From positions 95,676 through 159,675 of the forward strand of contig NZ_JAOCCU010000006.1 of NCBI RefSeq assembly GCF_029840635.1: 64,000 nt of DNA, written 5' to 3'. A program made the position numbers and the translations under genes. This stretch comes from Mitsuaria sp. GD03876 (GTDB lineage Bacteria; Pseudomonadota; Gammaproteobacteria; Burkholderiales; Burkholderiaceae_C). Positions 7,630 through 17,432 of the stretch are shown here, piece by piece. The notes below the pieces were generated by a model, which searched no databases, was not told the origin of the DNA, and saw only the letters and a list, made by a program, of their open reading frames with translations. Position 1 is the first letter of the stretch, and each line of letters begins with the position of its first letter.

Positions 7630-9927
7630 TCAGCGTGCCGCGTTCGCGTCGGCGACCGTCAGGGCGGTCATGTTCACGATCCGGCGGACGGTGGCCGACG
7701 GCGTCAGCACATGCACCGGCTTGGCCGCGCCCAGCAGCACCGGGCCGATCGCGATGCCGCCGCCGGCGGCCGTCTTCAGCAGGTTGTAGGCGATGTTGGC
7801 CGCGTCGATGTTGGGCATCACCAGCAGGTTGGCCTCGCCGGTCAGCGGGCTGTTGGAGACCAGCTCCGAGCGGTACTTCGGGTCGAGCGCGGCATCGCCG
7901 TGCATCTCGCCGTCGACTTCCAGCCAGGGCGCGATGTCCCGGAGCAGCGCCAGCGCTTCGCGCATCTTGACCGCGGACGGGCAGTTGCTCGAGCCGAAGT
8001 TGCTGTGCGACAGCAGCGCCGCCTTCGGGCGCAGGCCGAAGCGTCGCATCTCCTCGGCCGCCATCATCGTGATCTCGGCGATCTGCTCGGCGGTCGGGTC
8101 GTAGTTGACGTGGGTGTCGACCAGCATCACCTGGCGGCCCGGCAGGATCAGGCCGTTCATGCAGGCGAAGTTCTTGACCCCGGGACGCTTGCCGATGACC
8201 TGGTCGATGTACTGCAGGTGCATCGCGGTGTTGCTCCAGGTGCCGCAGAGCATCCCGTCGACCTCGCCCTTGTGCAGCATCATCGCGCCGATCAGCGTCA
8301 GGCGGCGGCGCATCTCGATCTTGGCGAGCTGCTGCGTGACGCCCTTGCGCTCGGTCATCGCCAGGTAGGTCTGCCAGTAGTCGCGATAGCGGTGGTCGAA
8401 CTCGGTGTTCACCACGTCGTAGTCGCGGCCTTCCTGCAGCCGCAGGCCGAAGCGCTCGCAACGCTGCGCGATCACCTGCGGGCGGCCGATCAGCGTCGGG
8501 CGGGCGATGCCCTCGTCGACGACCACCTGCACCGCGCGCAGCACCCGCTCCTCCTCGCCTTCGGCGTAGGCGACGCGCTTGTGCTGCGCCTTCTTCGCGA
8601 TCTGGAAGATCGGCTTCATCGTCGTGCCGGAGGCGTAGACGAAGCTCTGCAGCTTCTCCAGGTAGGCCGGCATGTCGGCGATCGGACGCAGCGCGACGCC
8701 CGAGGCCTCGGCGGCCTTGGCCACCGCCGGCGCGATCTTCATCATCAGGCGCGGGTCGAACGGCTTGGGGATCAGGTACTCCGGGCCGAAGCTCAGGTTG
8801 GCGCCCGCGTAGGCGGCGGCGACCACCTCGCTCTGCTCGGCCTGGGCCAGCTCGGCGATCGCGTGGACGGCGGCGATCTCCATCTCGTCGTTGATCGTCG
8901 TCGCGCCGCAGTCCAGGGCCCCGCGGAAGATGTACGGGAAGCACAGGACGTTGTTGACCTGGTTCGGGTAATCGGTGCGGCCCGTGGCCATCAGCGCGTC
9001 GTCGCGGATCGCGTGCACGTCTTCCGGCGCGATCTCCGGATTCGGATTGGCCAGCGCGAAGATGATCGGCTTGGCCGCCATCGTCGCGACCATGTCCTGC
9101 TTGAGCACGCCGCCGGCCGACAGGCCCAGGAAGATGTCCGCGCCGGCGATTACGTCGCGCAGGCTGCGCTGCTCGGTGGGCTGCGCGTAGACGGCCTTGT
9201 CCGGGTCCATCAGCTCGGCGCGGCCCTCGTAGACGACGCCGGCCAGGTCGGTCACCCAGATGTTCTGGCGCGGCAGGCCGAGCTTGACCAGCAGGTTCAG
9301 GCAGGCCAGCGCCGCGGCGCCCGCGCCCGAGGTCACCAGCTTCACCGAGGCGATGTCCTTGCCCGCGACCTTCAGCCCGTTGAGCAGGCCGGCCGCGACG
9401 ACGATGGCGGTGCCGTGCTGGTCGTCGTGGAAGACCGGGATCTTCATGCGCTTGCGCAGCTCGCGCTCGACGTAGAAGCAGTCCGGCGCCTTGATGTCCT
9501 CGAGGTTGATGCCGCCGAAGGTCGGCTCCAGCGCGGCGATCACGTCGACCAGCTTGTCCAGGTCGTGCTTCTCGTCGATCTCGAGGTCGAAGACGTCGAT
9601 GCCGGCGAACTTCTTGAACAGGACGCCCTTGCCCTCCATCACCGGCTTGGAGGCCAGCGGGCCGATGTCGCCCAGGCCCAGCACGGCGGTGCCGTTGGAG
9701 ATCACCGCGACGAGGTTGCCGCGCGAGGTGTAGCGGAAGGCGTTGGCGGGATCGGCGACGATCTCCTCGCACGCGGCGGCCACGCCCGGCGAGTAGGCCA
9801 GCGCCAGGTCGCGCTGGTTGATCAGCTGCTTGGTCGCGGCGATCGCGATCTTGCCCGGGGTCGGAAACTCGTGATATTCGAGCGCGGCCTGGCGCAGCTG
9901 GGCGCGTTTTTCTTCGGACGTGGGCAT
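7630..9927 (-). CDS. maeB: NADP-dependent malic enzyme, MaeB type
   Basis: This cytoplasmic enzyme decarboxylates malate to pyruvate with NAD(P)+ reduction. The 765-residue product has the MaeB two-part layout. The malic enzyme domain spans roughly residues 15-400 ([61 protein letters not shown]). A phosphotransacetylase-like C-terminal domain (about 430-760) normally acts allosterically. The start [13 protein letters not shown] at 9927 is chosen over an upstream extension that lacks coding character. It is divergent from a dctS/dctR-like pair 255 bp away, which suggests co-regulation of C4-dicarboxylate use. Confidence 0.95.
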   Translation of the reverse strand: MPTSEEKRAQLRQAALEYHEFPTPGKIAIAATKQLINQRDLALAYSPGVAAACEEIVADPANAFRYTSRGNLVAVISNGTAVLGLGDIGPLASKPVMEGKGVLFKKFAGIDVFDLEIDEKHDLDKLVDVIAALEPTFGGINLEDIKAPDCFYVERELRKRMKIPVFHDDQHGTAIVVAAGLLNGLKVAGKDIASVKLVTSGAGAAALACLNLLVKLGLPRQNIWVTDLAGVVYEGRAELMDPDKAVYAQPTEQRSLRDVIAGADIFLGLSAGGVLKQDMVATMAAKPIIFALANPNPEIAPEDVHAIRDDALMATGRTDYPNQVNNVLCFPYIFRGALDCGATTINDEMEIAAVHAIAELAQAEQSEVVAAAYAGANLSFGPEYLIPKPFDPRLMMKIAPAVAKAAEASGVALRPIADMPAYLEKLQSFVYASGTTMKPIFQIAKKAQHKRVAYAEGEEERVLRAVQVVVDEGIARPTLIGRPQVIAQRCERFGLRLQEGRDYDVVNTEFDHRYRDYWQTYLAMTERKGVTQQLAKIEMRRRLTLIGAMMLHKGEVDGMLCGTWSNTAMHLQYIDQVIGKRPGVKNFACMNGLILPGRQVMLVDTHVNYDPTAEQIAEITMMAAEEMRRFGLRPKAALLSHSNFGSSNCPSAVKMREALALLRDIAPWLEVDGEMHGDAALDPKYRSELVSNSPLTGEANLLVMPNIDAANIAYNLLKTAAGGGIAIGPVLLGAAKPVHVLTPSATVRRIVNMTALTVADANAAR

Positions 9928-10182
9928 GGGGGCACTCTTGTGGTTGAAACCGGTCCGCCTTCGGAGGGCGGGTCGGCGATTGTAGGAGTCCGACCCGGCG
10001 GCGACAGTGCGGACTATGCGTATGCTGCATGTCGGCCAGGCCGCAGGGGCATACGCGGAAACGCGCATCGGACGGGGCTTTCGCGGCGCCATACTGCCTG
10101 CCCCGCCCGCGCGCGAGACGCGTGCGGGCGAACCTTTCAAGCGGCTTTCACGTCGCGTTCACGCCGAGCTTCTCCCCCCGCC

Positions 10183-12282
10183 ATGCTGTCCGCCTCTTCC
10201 CCACCCCTGGCGCCGGGCGCGCGGCCGCGGCGCTGGCGCCGCGCGCTGCTGTGGGGCACGCTGGTCGCGCTGCTGCTGATCGCGCAGTCGCTGCTGCTGT
10301 CGCTGACGCTGAGCCACGAGGCCGCGCGGGCGCAGGAGGCCTCCGACCTCGCCGCGGCCGAGGTGACCGCGCGCGCCAAGCAGCTGATCGGCCGCGACCT
10401 GCAGGGCCTGCAAGGGCTGATGTGGGCCGAGGACGACGACTGGCGCGGCAACGCCGCGGCGCTGCTGCGCCAGACGCGCGTGCTGCTGCGCATCGAGCTG
10501 CGCGACGCCGAGCGCCAGGTGCGCCGTGCCGTCGACACGCCGTATGCGCCGCCGCTGTTCTCGACGCTGTCGCGCGAGCAGCTGCAGATCGAGACCGAGC
10601 TCGCCTGCATCGCCGCGCTGCGCCAGGGCACGCCGCTGTTCTCGCGCTCGTACTTCGTGCCGGGGCCGGGTGGCGACGGGCTGGAGGTCGCCGACCTGTG
10701 CCTGCCGCGCGTGCGCGCCGGCGAGCCGCGCTCCTACGTCGTGGCGACGATGGGACTGCGGCCGCTGCTGGAGGAATCGGTCTCGCAGGAGCAGGCGCGG
10801 CGTTTCGAGATGTCCTTCGTGGAAGGCGACGGCACGCGGCTGGCGCGCACCGGCCTGACGCGCGGCAGCGGCTTCTACCTGACCGAGCGGCTGCTCGACC
10901 TGCCGGGCCTGAGCCTGCAGCTGCGCGTGGACAACGCCACCGGCCGGCCGCAGCTGATCCCGAACCTGGCCACGGCGCTGGTGATCGGCTTGTCGATGGC
11001 GCTGTTCGCGCTGGTCATCGTGCTGGCGCGCGACACCCGCAAGCGCGCGCAGGCGGAACATGCGCTGGCGGAGTCGCTGGCGTTCCGCCAGGCGATGGAG
11101 AACTCGCTGATCACCGGGCTGCGCGCGCGCGACCTGGACGGCAACATCAGCTACGTGAATCCGGCGTTCTGCGCGATGGTCGGTTATCCGGCCGAGGAGG
11201 TCGTGGGCACCGGCCGGCCGCCGCACGCGCCGCCGTACTGGCCGCCGGAGTTCGTCGACGAATACTGGCGCCGCCACCACGACCGCGAAGCCCGATGGGA
11301 AGCGGGCCTGCCGCCGCGCGAGGGCTTCGAGACCGTCTTCGCGCGCAGCACCGGCGAGCGCTTCCCGGTGATGATCTACGAGGCGCCGCTGCTGAACGCC
11401 GAAGGCCAGCAGACCGGCTGGATGAGCGCGGTGCTGGACCTCAGCGCGCAGCGCAAGGTCGAGGAGCTCTCGCGCCAGCAGTCGGACCGGCTGCAGGCGA
11501 CGGCGCGCCTGGCCACGGTGGGCGAGATGGCCTCGCTGCTGAGCCATGAGCTGAACCAGCCGCTGGCGGCGATCGCCAGCTACGCGACCGCGTCGATCAA
11601 CCTGATGGTGCGCGAGGCCGACGATCCGCAGACGCCGGCGATGGTGCGCCAGGCGGTGACCCGCATCGCCGAGCAGGCCGAGCGCGCCGGCCGCGTCATC
11701 AAGAGCGTGCACGACTTCGTGCGCCGGCGCGAGGCGGCGCGCGAGTGGGTCAACGTCGAGCAGCTGCTGGACGCGGTGCTGCCGCTGATCCGGCTGCAGG
11801 CGCGCAAGAGCGGCGCGCGCATCGAGATGGACGTGCCGCGCGGCCTGCCGCGGGTGCGCTGCGACCGCACGATGGTCGAGCAGGTGCTGCTGAACCTGAC
11901 CCGCAACGCGATCCAGGCGATGGACGGCCCGACGCCGCTGGCCGATCGCGCGCTGGTGCTGCGCGTGCGGCGGCTGCAGCCCAAGTGGCTGAGTTTCGCG
12001 GTGATCGACCATGGGCCCGGCATCCCGGCGGAGGTCGCGCGCCAGCTGTTCACGCCGTTCTTCACGACCCGCACCGAGGGCATGGGCCTGGGCCTGAGCC
12101 TGTGCCGCACGGTGGTCGAGCAGCACGGCGGCGCGATGGACTTCGACAGCCGCGTCGCGCCCGCCTCGCCCACCGGCACCGAGTTCCGCTTCAGCCTGCC
12201 GTGCGAGGATGCGCCCGGCGCCGCGGGCCGACCCGGGGCCGACCGCTTGCCCGTCACTGGATCAGGAGAGTCCTCCGCATGA
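10183..12282 (+). CDS. PAS-containing sensor histidine kinase, DctS-like
   Basis: This 699-residue membrane kinase has a first transmembrane segment near residues 20-42 (ALLWGTLVALLLIAQSLLL), a periplasmic sensor region to about 260, a second membrane segment (LVIGLSMALFALVIVLA) and a PAS domain from about 305. A HisKA box at about 450 (ASLLSHELNQPLAAIASYAT) and a HATPase domain (NLTRNAIQAMDG, DHGPGIP, GMGLGLSLCRT) complete it. This layout and wording match the C4-dicarboxylate sensor DctS of Rhodobacter, and the neighbour maeB supports that. FixL-like or other ligand specificity cannot be excluded. Its stop overlaps the next start by ATGA. Confidence 0.85.
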   Translation: MLSASSPPLAPGARPRRWRRALLWGTLVALLLIAQSLLLSLTLSHEAARAQEASDLAAAEVTARAKQLIGRDLQGLQGLMWAEDDDWRGNAAALLRQTRVLLRIELRDAERQVRRAVDTPYAPPLFSTLSREQLQIETELACIAALRQGTPLFSRSYFVPGPGGDGLEVADLCLPRVRAGEPRSYVVATMGLRPLLEESVSQEQARRFEMSFVEGDGTRLARTGLTRGSGFYLTERLLDLPGLSLQLRVDNATGRPQLIPNLATALVIGLSMALFALVIVLARDTRKRAQAEHALAESLAFRQAMENSLITGLRARDLDGNISYVNPAFCAMVGYPAEEVVGTGRPPHAPPYWPPEFVDEYWRRHHDREARWEAGLPPREGFETVFARSTGERFPVMIYEAPLLNAEGQQTGWMSAVLDLSAQRKVEELSRQQSDRLQATARLATVGEMASLLSHELNQPLAAIASYATASINLMVREADDPQTPAMVRQAVTRIAEQAERAGRVIKSVHDFVRRREAAREWVNVEQLLDAVLPLIRLQARKSGARIEMDVPRGLPRVRCDRTMVEQVLLNLTRNAIQAMDGPTPLADRALVLRVRRLQPKWLSFAVIDHGPGIPAEVARQLFTPFFTTRTEGMGLGLSLCRTVVEQHGGAMDFDSRVAPASPTGTEFRFSLPCEDAPGAAGRPGADRLPVTGSGESSA

Positions 12283-12935
12283 AGCCGCAGTCCCTGCCGA
12301 TGGTCTACCTCGTCGACGACGAGGAGGTGGTGCGCGACGCGCTCGCGTGGTTGCTGCGTTCGCGCCGGCTGCTGTCCGAAGGCTTCGGCAGCGCCGAGTC
12401 GTTCGAGTCGATGCTGGACGCGCTGCCGCGCGCCGGACGGGACTGGCCGTCGGCGCCGAGCTGCCTGCTGCTGGACGTGCGCATGCCCGGCATGAGCGGG
12501 CTGGCGCTGTTCGAGCGGCTCATCGAGCGCGGCCTGCTGCAGACGCTGCCGGTGATCTTCCTGACCGGCCACGGCGACGTGCCGACGGCGGTCGCGGCGG
12601 TGAAGCAGGGCGCGTACGACTTCGTCGAGAAGCCGTTCTCGGACAACGCGCTGGTGGACCGCGTCGAGCAGGCGCTGGCGCAGAGCGCCGAGGCGATCGC
12701 CGCGCGCGACACCAAGGCGGCGCTGGGCTCGCGCGTGGGCGAGCTCACCGAGCGCGAGCGCGAGGTGATGCAGCTGGTCGTGCAGGGCCTGCCCAACAAG
12801 CTGATCGCCGACCAGCTCAACATCAGCGTGCGCACGGTGGAAGTGCACCGCGCGCGGGTGTTCGAGAAGATGGACGTGAAGTCCGCGGTGGAGCTCTCCA
12901 ACCTGCTGCGCGGCGACAATGCCGCCCATGGGTGA
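12279..12935 (+). CDS. FixJ/DctR-family response regulator
   Basis: This 218-residue regulator has a receiver domain (YLVDDEEVVRD, phospho-acceptor Asp66 in LLLDVRMPGMSG, the conserved Lys in VEKPFSD) and a C-terminal LuxR-type helix-turn-helix (LTEREREVMQLVVQGLPNKL and SVRTVEVHRARVFEKM). It overlaps the upstream kinase by 4 nt, so the two form a cognate pair. By analogy with DctSR it would activate C4-dicarboxylate uptake or utilisation genes, with the divergent maeB promoter an obvious candidate target. No dctPQM transporter is in the window. Confidence 0.88.
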   Translation: MKPQSLPMVYLVDDEEVVRDALAWLLRSRRLLSEGFGSAESFESMLDALPRAGRDWPSAPSCLLLDVRMPGMSGLALFERLIERGLLQTLPVIFLTGHGDVPTAVAAVKQGAYDFVEKPFSDNALVDRVEQALAQSAEAIAARDTKAALGSRVGELTEREREVMQLVVQGLPNKLIADQLNISVRTVEVHRARVFEKMDVKSAVELSNLLRGDNAAHG

Positions 12936-13938
12936 ATCTTCCGAATCGCAGGACCGCCGGCCGCTGGGCGAGTTCGACCTGATCGACCGGTATTTCGGCC
13001 GCGGCGCGCGCGCCGGACGGACCGAGGGCGGCGCGGTCGCGCTGGGCATCGGCGACGACTGCGCGGTGCTCGCGCCGACGCCGGGCCACCAGTGGCTGGT
13101 CACGGCGGACATGCTGGTCGAGGGCCGGCACTTCCTGTCGACGGTGTCGCCGCGGCGGCTGGGCCACAAGGCGCTGGCGGTCAACCTCAGCGACCTCGCG
13201 GCCTGCGGCGCGTCGCCGAAGGCCTTCTTCCTGTCGCTGGCGCTGCCGCGCGTCGACGAGGCCTTCCTGGCGGGCTTCGCGCAGGGGCTGTTCGAGCTCG
13301 CGGACGCGCACGGCATCGTGCTGGCCGGCGGCGACACGACCGCCGGTCCGCTCAACATCAACATCACCGCGATGGGCGAGGTGCCCGCCGGCCAGGCGCT
13401 GCTGCGCTCGGGCGCGCGCGCGGGCGACGAGGTCTGGGTCAGCGGCACGATCGGCGACGCGCGGCTGGCGCTGGAGGTGTTCCGCGGCACGCTGTCGCTG
13501 AGCGCCACGCAGTTCGACGAGGCCCGCCGGCGGATGGAGCTGCCCGAGCCGCGCGTCGCGCTCGGCCGCGCGCTGCGCGGCATCGCCACCAGCGCGGTCG
13601 ATGTCTCCGACGGACTGGCCGGTGACATCGGCCATGTGCTCAAGCGCTCGAACGTCGGCGCGACGCTGCGCCTGGCGGACCTGCCGCGCTCGGCGGTGCT
13701 CGGCGCGATGCCCGAGGACGTCCAGCAGCTGTGCCTGCTGAGCGGCGGCGACGACTACGAACTCGTCTTCACCGCGCCGGCCGACGCCCGCGAGCGGGTG
13801 CTGGCGGCGGGCCGCGAGGCCGGCACGCCGGTCTACCGGGTCGGCACCGTCGACGAGGCCCCCGGCCTGCGCGTCGTCGACGGCGCGGGCCGCCCGCTGC
13901 AGGGCGCGCTGCAGGGCTTCGACCACTTCAAGACATGA
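12919..13938 (+). CDS. thiL: Thiamine-monophosphate kinase ThiL
   Basis: ThiL phosphorylates thiamine monophosphate to thiamine diphosphate, the last step of cofactor synthesis. The 339-residue product has the AIR-synthetase-like fold motifs: GIGDDCAVLAP near the N-terminus, MLVEGRHF, GGDTTAGPLNINITAMGE, DVSDGLAGDIGHVL and SGGDDYELVFTAP. The ATG at 12919 overlaps the preceding response regulator; an alternative ATG at 12928 removes three residues. The stop overlaps pgpA by ATGA. Confidence 0.95.
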   Translation: MPPMGESSESQDRRPLGEFDLIDRYFGRGARAGRTEGGAVALGIGDDCAVLAPTPGHQWLVTADMLVEGRHFLSTVSPRRLGHKALAVNLSDLAACGASPKAFFLSLALPRVDEAFLAGFAQGLFELADAHGIVLAGGDTTAGPLNINITAMGEVPAGQALLRSGARAGDEVWVSGTIGDARLALEVFRGTLSLSATQFDEARRRMELPEPRVALGRALRGIATSAVDVSDGLAGDIGHVLKRSNVGATLRLADLPRSAVLGAMPEDVQQLCLLSGGDDYELVFTAPADARERVLAAGREAGTPVYRVGTVDEAPGLRVVDGAGRPLQGALQGFDHFKT

Positions 13939-14456
13939 GCGCGGTGCGTCCGACCTTCGGTTTCATGGCGCGGCATCCGGCCCACTGGATCGCGATGGGC
14001 TTCGGCAGCGGGCTGTCGCCGCGCGCGCCGGGCACGGCGGGCACGCTGTGGGGCTGGGCCGCGTTCGCGGTGCTGAACCTGTGGCTGACGCCGCTGCAAT
14101 GGGGCCTGCTGATCGCCGCGAGCATCCCGGTGGGCTGGTGGGCCTCGACGGTGACCGCGCGGCACCTGCGGACCTGCGACCCCGGCTCGGTCGTGTGGGA
14201 CGAGATCGTCGCCATCTGGATCATCCTGTGGCTGCTGTCGCCGGCGGGCTTCTGGTGGCAGCTGGCGGCCTTCGGCGTGTTCCGCTATTTCGACGCCGCC
14301 AAGCCCGGGCCGGTGCGCTGGGCCGACGGGCTGTTCAAGATCGAGCCCGGCCAGCCGGTGACGGCGTGGCAAGGCTTCGGGATCCTGTTCGACGACCTGG
14401 TCGCGGCCGGATGTACGCTCCTGGTGTTGGCCGGCGCGCGCGCGCTGCTGCACTGA
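13935..14456 (+). CDS. pgpA: Phosphatidylglycerophosphatase A
   Basis: PgpA removes the phosphate from phosphatidylglycerophosphate to give phosphatidylglycerol, at the inner membrane. The 173-residue protein has the family signature GSGLSPRAPGTAGTLWG, the acidic segment DPGSVVWDEIVAIW and several hydrophobic helices (IIWLLSPAGFWW region and C-terminal LVAAGCTLLVLAGARAL). It follows thiL in the usual thiL-pgpA order of beta- and gammaproteobacteria, overlapping by 4 nt. Confidence 0.95.
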   Translation: MSAVRPTFGFMARHPAHWIAMGFGSGLSPRAPGTAGTLWGWAAFAVLNLWLTPLQWGLLIAASIPVGWWASTVTARHLRTCDPGSVVWDEIVAIWIILWLLSPAGFWWQLAAFGVFRYFDAAKPGPVRWADGLFKIEPGQPVTAWQGFGILFDDLVAAGCTLLVLAGARALLH

Positions 14457-14525
14457 CGCCGCCTTCCCCCCGCCTGCCGCCCGGCCGGTCCATCGGTTCC
14501 CAGATCCATCGACGAGGAGATCCCC

Positions 14526-15026
14526 ATGCTGTTTCCCGACGACTCCGAACTGATCGAACGCATCGCCCTGGCGCTGATCCAGCGCAAGGAACGCATGGGC
14601 ACGGCGGAGTCCTGCACCGGCGGGCTGATCGCGGCGGCCTGCACCAGCCTGGCCGGCTCGAGCCAGTGGTTCGAGCGCGGCGTGGTGAGCTACAGCAACG
14701 AGGCCAAGACCGAGCTGCTGGGCGTGCCGGCCGCGCTGATCGGGCTGCATGGCGCGGTCAGCGGCGAGGTCGCCGAGCAGATGGCCCGCGGGCTGCTGGC
14801 GCATGCGCCGGTGGACTGGGCGATCGCGGTGACCGGCGTGGCCGGGCCGGGCGGCGGGACCGAGTCCAAGCCGGTCGGCACGGTGTGGCTGGCGTTGCTG
14901 CATGGCCGCCAGCGCATCCGGGTGTGGAAGGAGCTGTTCACCGGCGACCGGCACTCGGTGCGCGCGCAGACGGTGCGCGCCGGCCTCGAGGCGCTGTGCG
15001 ACGCGCTCGAGGACCGCGACTCCTGA
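14526..15026 (+). CDS. pncC: CinA C-terminal-domain protein, nicotinamide-nucleotide amidase type
   Basis: This stand-alone CinA C-terminal domain of 166 residues has the motifs AESCTGGLIAAACTSLAGSS, RGVVSYSNEAKTELLGV and GVAGPGGGTESKPVGTVWLA. Such proteins deamidate nicotinamide mononucleotide to nicotinate mononucleotide in pyridine-nucleotide recycling. A GAGGAGAT ribosome-binding site precedes the ATG. It follows pgpA by 69 bp, as in many proteobacteria. Confidence 0.92.
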   Translation: MLFPDDSELIERIALALIQRKERMGTAESCTGGLIAAACTSLAGSSQWFERGVVSYSNEAKTELLGVPAALIGLHGAVSGEVAEQMARGLLAHAPVDWAIAVTGVAGPGGGTESKPVGTVWLALLHGRQRIRVWKELFTGDRHSVRAQTVRAGLEALCDALEDRDS

Positions 15027-15116
15027 TCGACATCCGCCCGTCGATGCCCGGCCGTGACGCTGGCCGCGTGCCGGCGGGCGGCCGGTCCGGCCGCGGACCC
15101 GGCGGCTGACGCCGCG

Positions 15117-17234
15117 TCAGGTGACGCGGACATCCTCGTCCGCGAGGCCGTCGAGGCGGCGGCGGTGGAGCTGCTCCAGTCCCGCCTCGAGGTGCCTCGT
15201 GAAGGCCGGCGCGTCGAAGAGCCGGCCCGTGGCCGCCGCTTCGGCGACGCCCTCGCGGATCCGGCGGTATGTCGCCGGCTCGGTCGCCATCGCCACCGCC
15301 TTGGCCACGTAGTCCGCGGCATCCGACGCGATCAGTTCCTCCTGGCCGAGCGCCGCGAGCACGCTCGTCGCCATGCGCGCGGCGAAGCTCCGGCCGGGCA
15401 GCGTCAGCACCGGCAGGCCCATCCAGAGCGCGTCGCTGGCGGTCGTGCCGGCGTTGTAGGGCAGCGTGTCCAGGAAGAGATCGGCCAGCGACAGCCGCGC
15501 CAGGTACTGCTCGCGCGAGCCGCGTGCCGAGAAGACGATCCGCTCCGAGGCCACGCCGTGCGCGACGGCATGCGCGCGCAGGTTCGTCGCGGCGGCGGCA
15601 TCCTCCTCCAGCACCCACAGCACCGAGTCCGGCGCCCCGCGCAGGATCTCGGCCCAGCGCGCGAATTGCTCCAGGACGATCTTGCAGGGGTTGTTGAAGC
15701 AGCAGAACACGAACGCGTCCGCCGGCAGGCCGACGTCGGCGCGGGTCAGCCCCGTGGCGGGGCGGGGACGCTGGCGGTCGTTGGCCTGGTACCAGGGCAG
15801 CGACAACAGGCGCTCGTCGTAAAAGGGGCGGGCCTCGGCGGGGATCAGGACGTCATCGGCGATCAGGTAGTCGTAGACCGTCGTGCCCGAGGTTCCGAGG
15901 TAGCCGAAGTACAGCAGCTGGATCGGCGCGAGCCGCGCGGCGAACAGGCCGCTGCGGGCGCCCTGCGTGAAACCGGTCAGGTCGATGGCGATGTCGATCT
16001 CCAGCCCGCGGCACAGCGCGACGACCTGCTCGTCGCCCAGCCGCTCGACATCGTGGAACGCGTCGAACGCGGCGCGCAGGCGCTGCTGCATCGGGTCGTC
16101 CTTGGGCGAGCCGTAGTTGATCGCGACGACCTCGAAGCGCTCGCGGTCGTGCAGCTCGATGACCTCGGCGATCAGGTAGGAGACCGGATGGGACTTGAAG
16201 TCCTTGGACACGTAGGCGACCTTGAGCCGCGGCGTGTCGCGCGAGGGCAGCGGCGCGACGGCCTCGCGCGGCGCTCGGGCGTCGGGACTCGCCATCCAGA
16301 CGCGGGAAGCGGCCTGCTGGGTCGCCGGGTCGTCGCTGAGCGTCTGCAGCACCAGCGGCTGCATCACGCGCCGGCCGAGGTGGATGTCGCGCGTGAAGGC
16401 GGCCAGCCGGGTGTCGAAGTCCGTCCAGTCGAACAGATGCATCGCGGTGTACTGCCGGATGCCGGGCAGCCAGGCGAGGTCCGGCTTGATCGCCAACGCG
16501 CGGTCGAAGTCGGACAGCGCCTCGGAGAAGCGGCGGTTCAGCAGCAGCAGGTTGCCGCGGTTGTTCAGCCCGTCCAGGTGGCGCGGGTCGAGCGCGACGG
16601 CGGCGTTGAAGGCGGCGAAGGCGTCGTCGGCCCGGCCGATCTCCTTCAGGAACAGGCCGCGCTGGTTGTGGGCGTCGGGGCTGGCGGGAAAACGGGTCGC
16701 CAGGTCCGCCAGCGCGGCCAGCGCTTCGGCGGTCCGGCCGGCGTCGATCAGCGTGCTGATGCGTTCCTGGATCGGCTGGGGATTGCCGGGCAGGGCGGCG
16801 TCCGCGCAGTCGAAGGCGACCAGCGCGGCGTCCTCGGCACCGAGCCGCCGGTAGGTCGCGCCCAGCCCGAGGAAGGCCAGGCCGTGGCCGCCGTCCAGCG
16901 TCAACGCGCGCTCGAAGGCGTCGACCGCCTCGTTCAACTGGCCGGATTCGCGCAGCGCGGTGCCGAGGTTGAAGTGGAGGTCGGCGCGGTCCGGCTGCAG
17001 CCGGGTGGCGATCGTGAAGCAGGAGGCGGCGCCCTGCCAGTTGCCGCCCTGCGTCATCACCGCGCCCAGGCGCAGGTAGGGGCGCCAGTCGTCGGGGAAC
17101 TGCTGCGTGGCGGCGTACAGCGTGCGCATCGCGCCGTCGAGGTCGCCCTGGCGTTGCTGGCGTTGCCCGGTCTCGAGCAGGGCGTCGGCGCGCCGGCCGG
17201 CGCCGCCGCCGGGACGCGAGGTCTTGGAATTCAT
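15117..17234 (-). CDS. TPR-repeat protein with O-GlcNAc-transferase-like (GT41/SPINDLY) domain
   Basis: The 705-residue product has about seven tetratricopeptide repeats in its first 290 residues (such as ADLHFNLGTALRESGQLNEA and DGLNNRGNLLLLNRRFSEAL). The rest is a glycosyltransferase family 41 domain (KVAYVSKDFKSHPVSYL, AIDLTGFTQGARSGLFAARL, APIQLLYFGYLGTSG, FCCFNNPCKI, FLDTLPYNAGTTASDALWMG). Related bacterial enzymes transfer N-acetylglucosamine or hexose to protein Ser/Thr or Asn residues; the substrate here cannot be read. The start at 17234 gives MNSKTSRPGGG. It stands alone, divergent from the toxin-like gene at 17433. Confidence 0.88.
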   Translation of the reverse strand: MNSKTSRPGGGAGRRADALLETGQRQQRQGDLDGAMRTLYAATQQFPDDWRPYLRLGAVMTQGGNWQGAASCFTIATRLQPDRADLHFNLGTALRESGQLNEAVDAFERALTLDGGHGLAFLGLGATYRRLGAEDAALVAFDCADAALPGNPQPIQERISTLIDAGRTAEALAALADLATRFPASPDAHNQRGLFLKEIGRADDAFAAFNAAVALDPRHLDGLNNRGNLLLLNRRFSEALSDFDRALAIKPDLAWLPGIRQYTAMHLFDWTDFDTRLAAFTRDIHLGRRVMQPLVLQTLSDDPATQQAASRVWMASPDARAPREAVAPLPSRDTPRLKVAYVSKDFKSHPVSYLIAEVIELHDRERFEVVAINYGSPKDDPMQQRLRAAFDAFHDVERLGDEQVVALCRGLEIDIAIDLTGFTQGARSGLFAARLAPIQLLYFGYLGTSGTTVYDYLIADDVLIPAEARPFYDERLLSLPWYQANDRQRPRPATGLTRADVGLPADAFVFCCFNNPCKIVLEQFARWAEILRGAPDSVLWVLEEDAAAATNLRAHAVAHGVASERIVFSARGSREQYLARLSLADLFLDTLPYNAGTTASDALWMGLPVLTLPGRSFAARMATSVLAALGQEELIASDAADYVAKAVAMATEPATYRRIREGVAEAAATGRLFDAPAFTRHLEAGLEQLHRRRLDGLADEDVRVT

Positions 17235-17432
17235 GTCAACAGCCCTTCCCGGCGCTCGGCGGTGCCGGATCCGGCGCGACGTTAACGCATTGGCACACAT
17301 TGCCGGGCCGTCGGCGGCCGGGACGGGGCGGGAATAGCCAAGAGTCATTTGCGCGGCCGGGGCGGGGCGGGCAGGATGGCGCGATTGCCGGCGGGCCGTC
17401 GCCCCGCCGCGCGCACCCAAGGAGGGTTTCTC

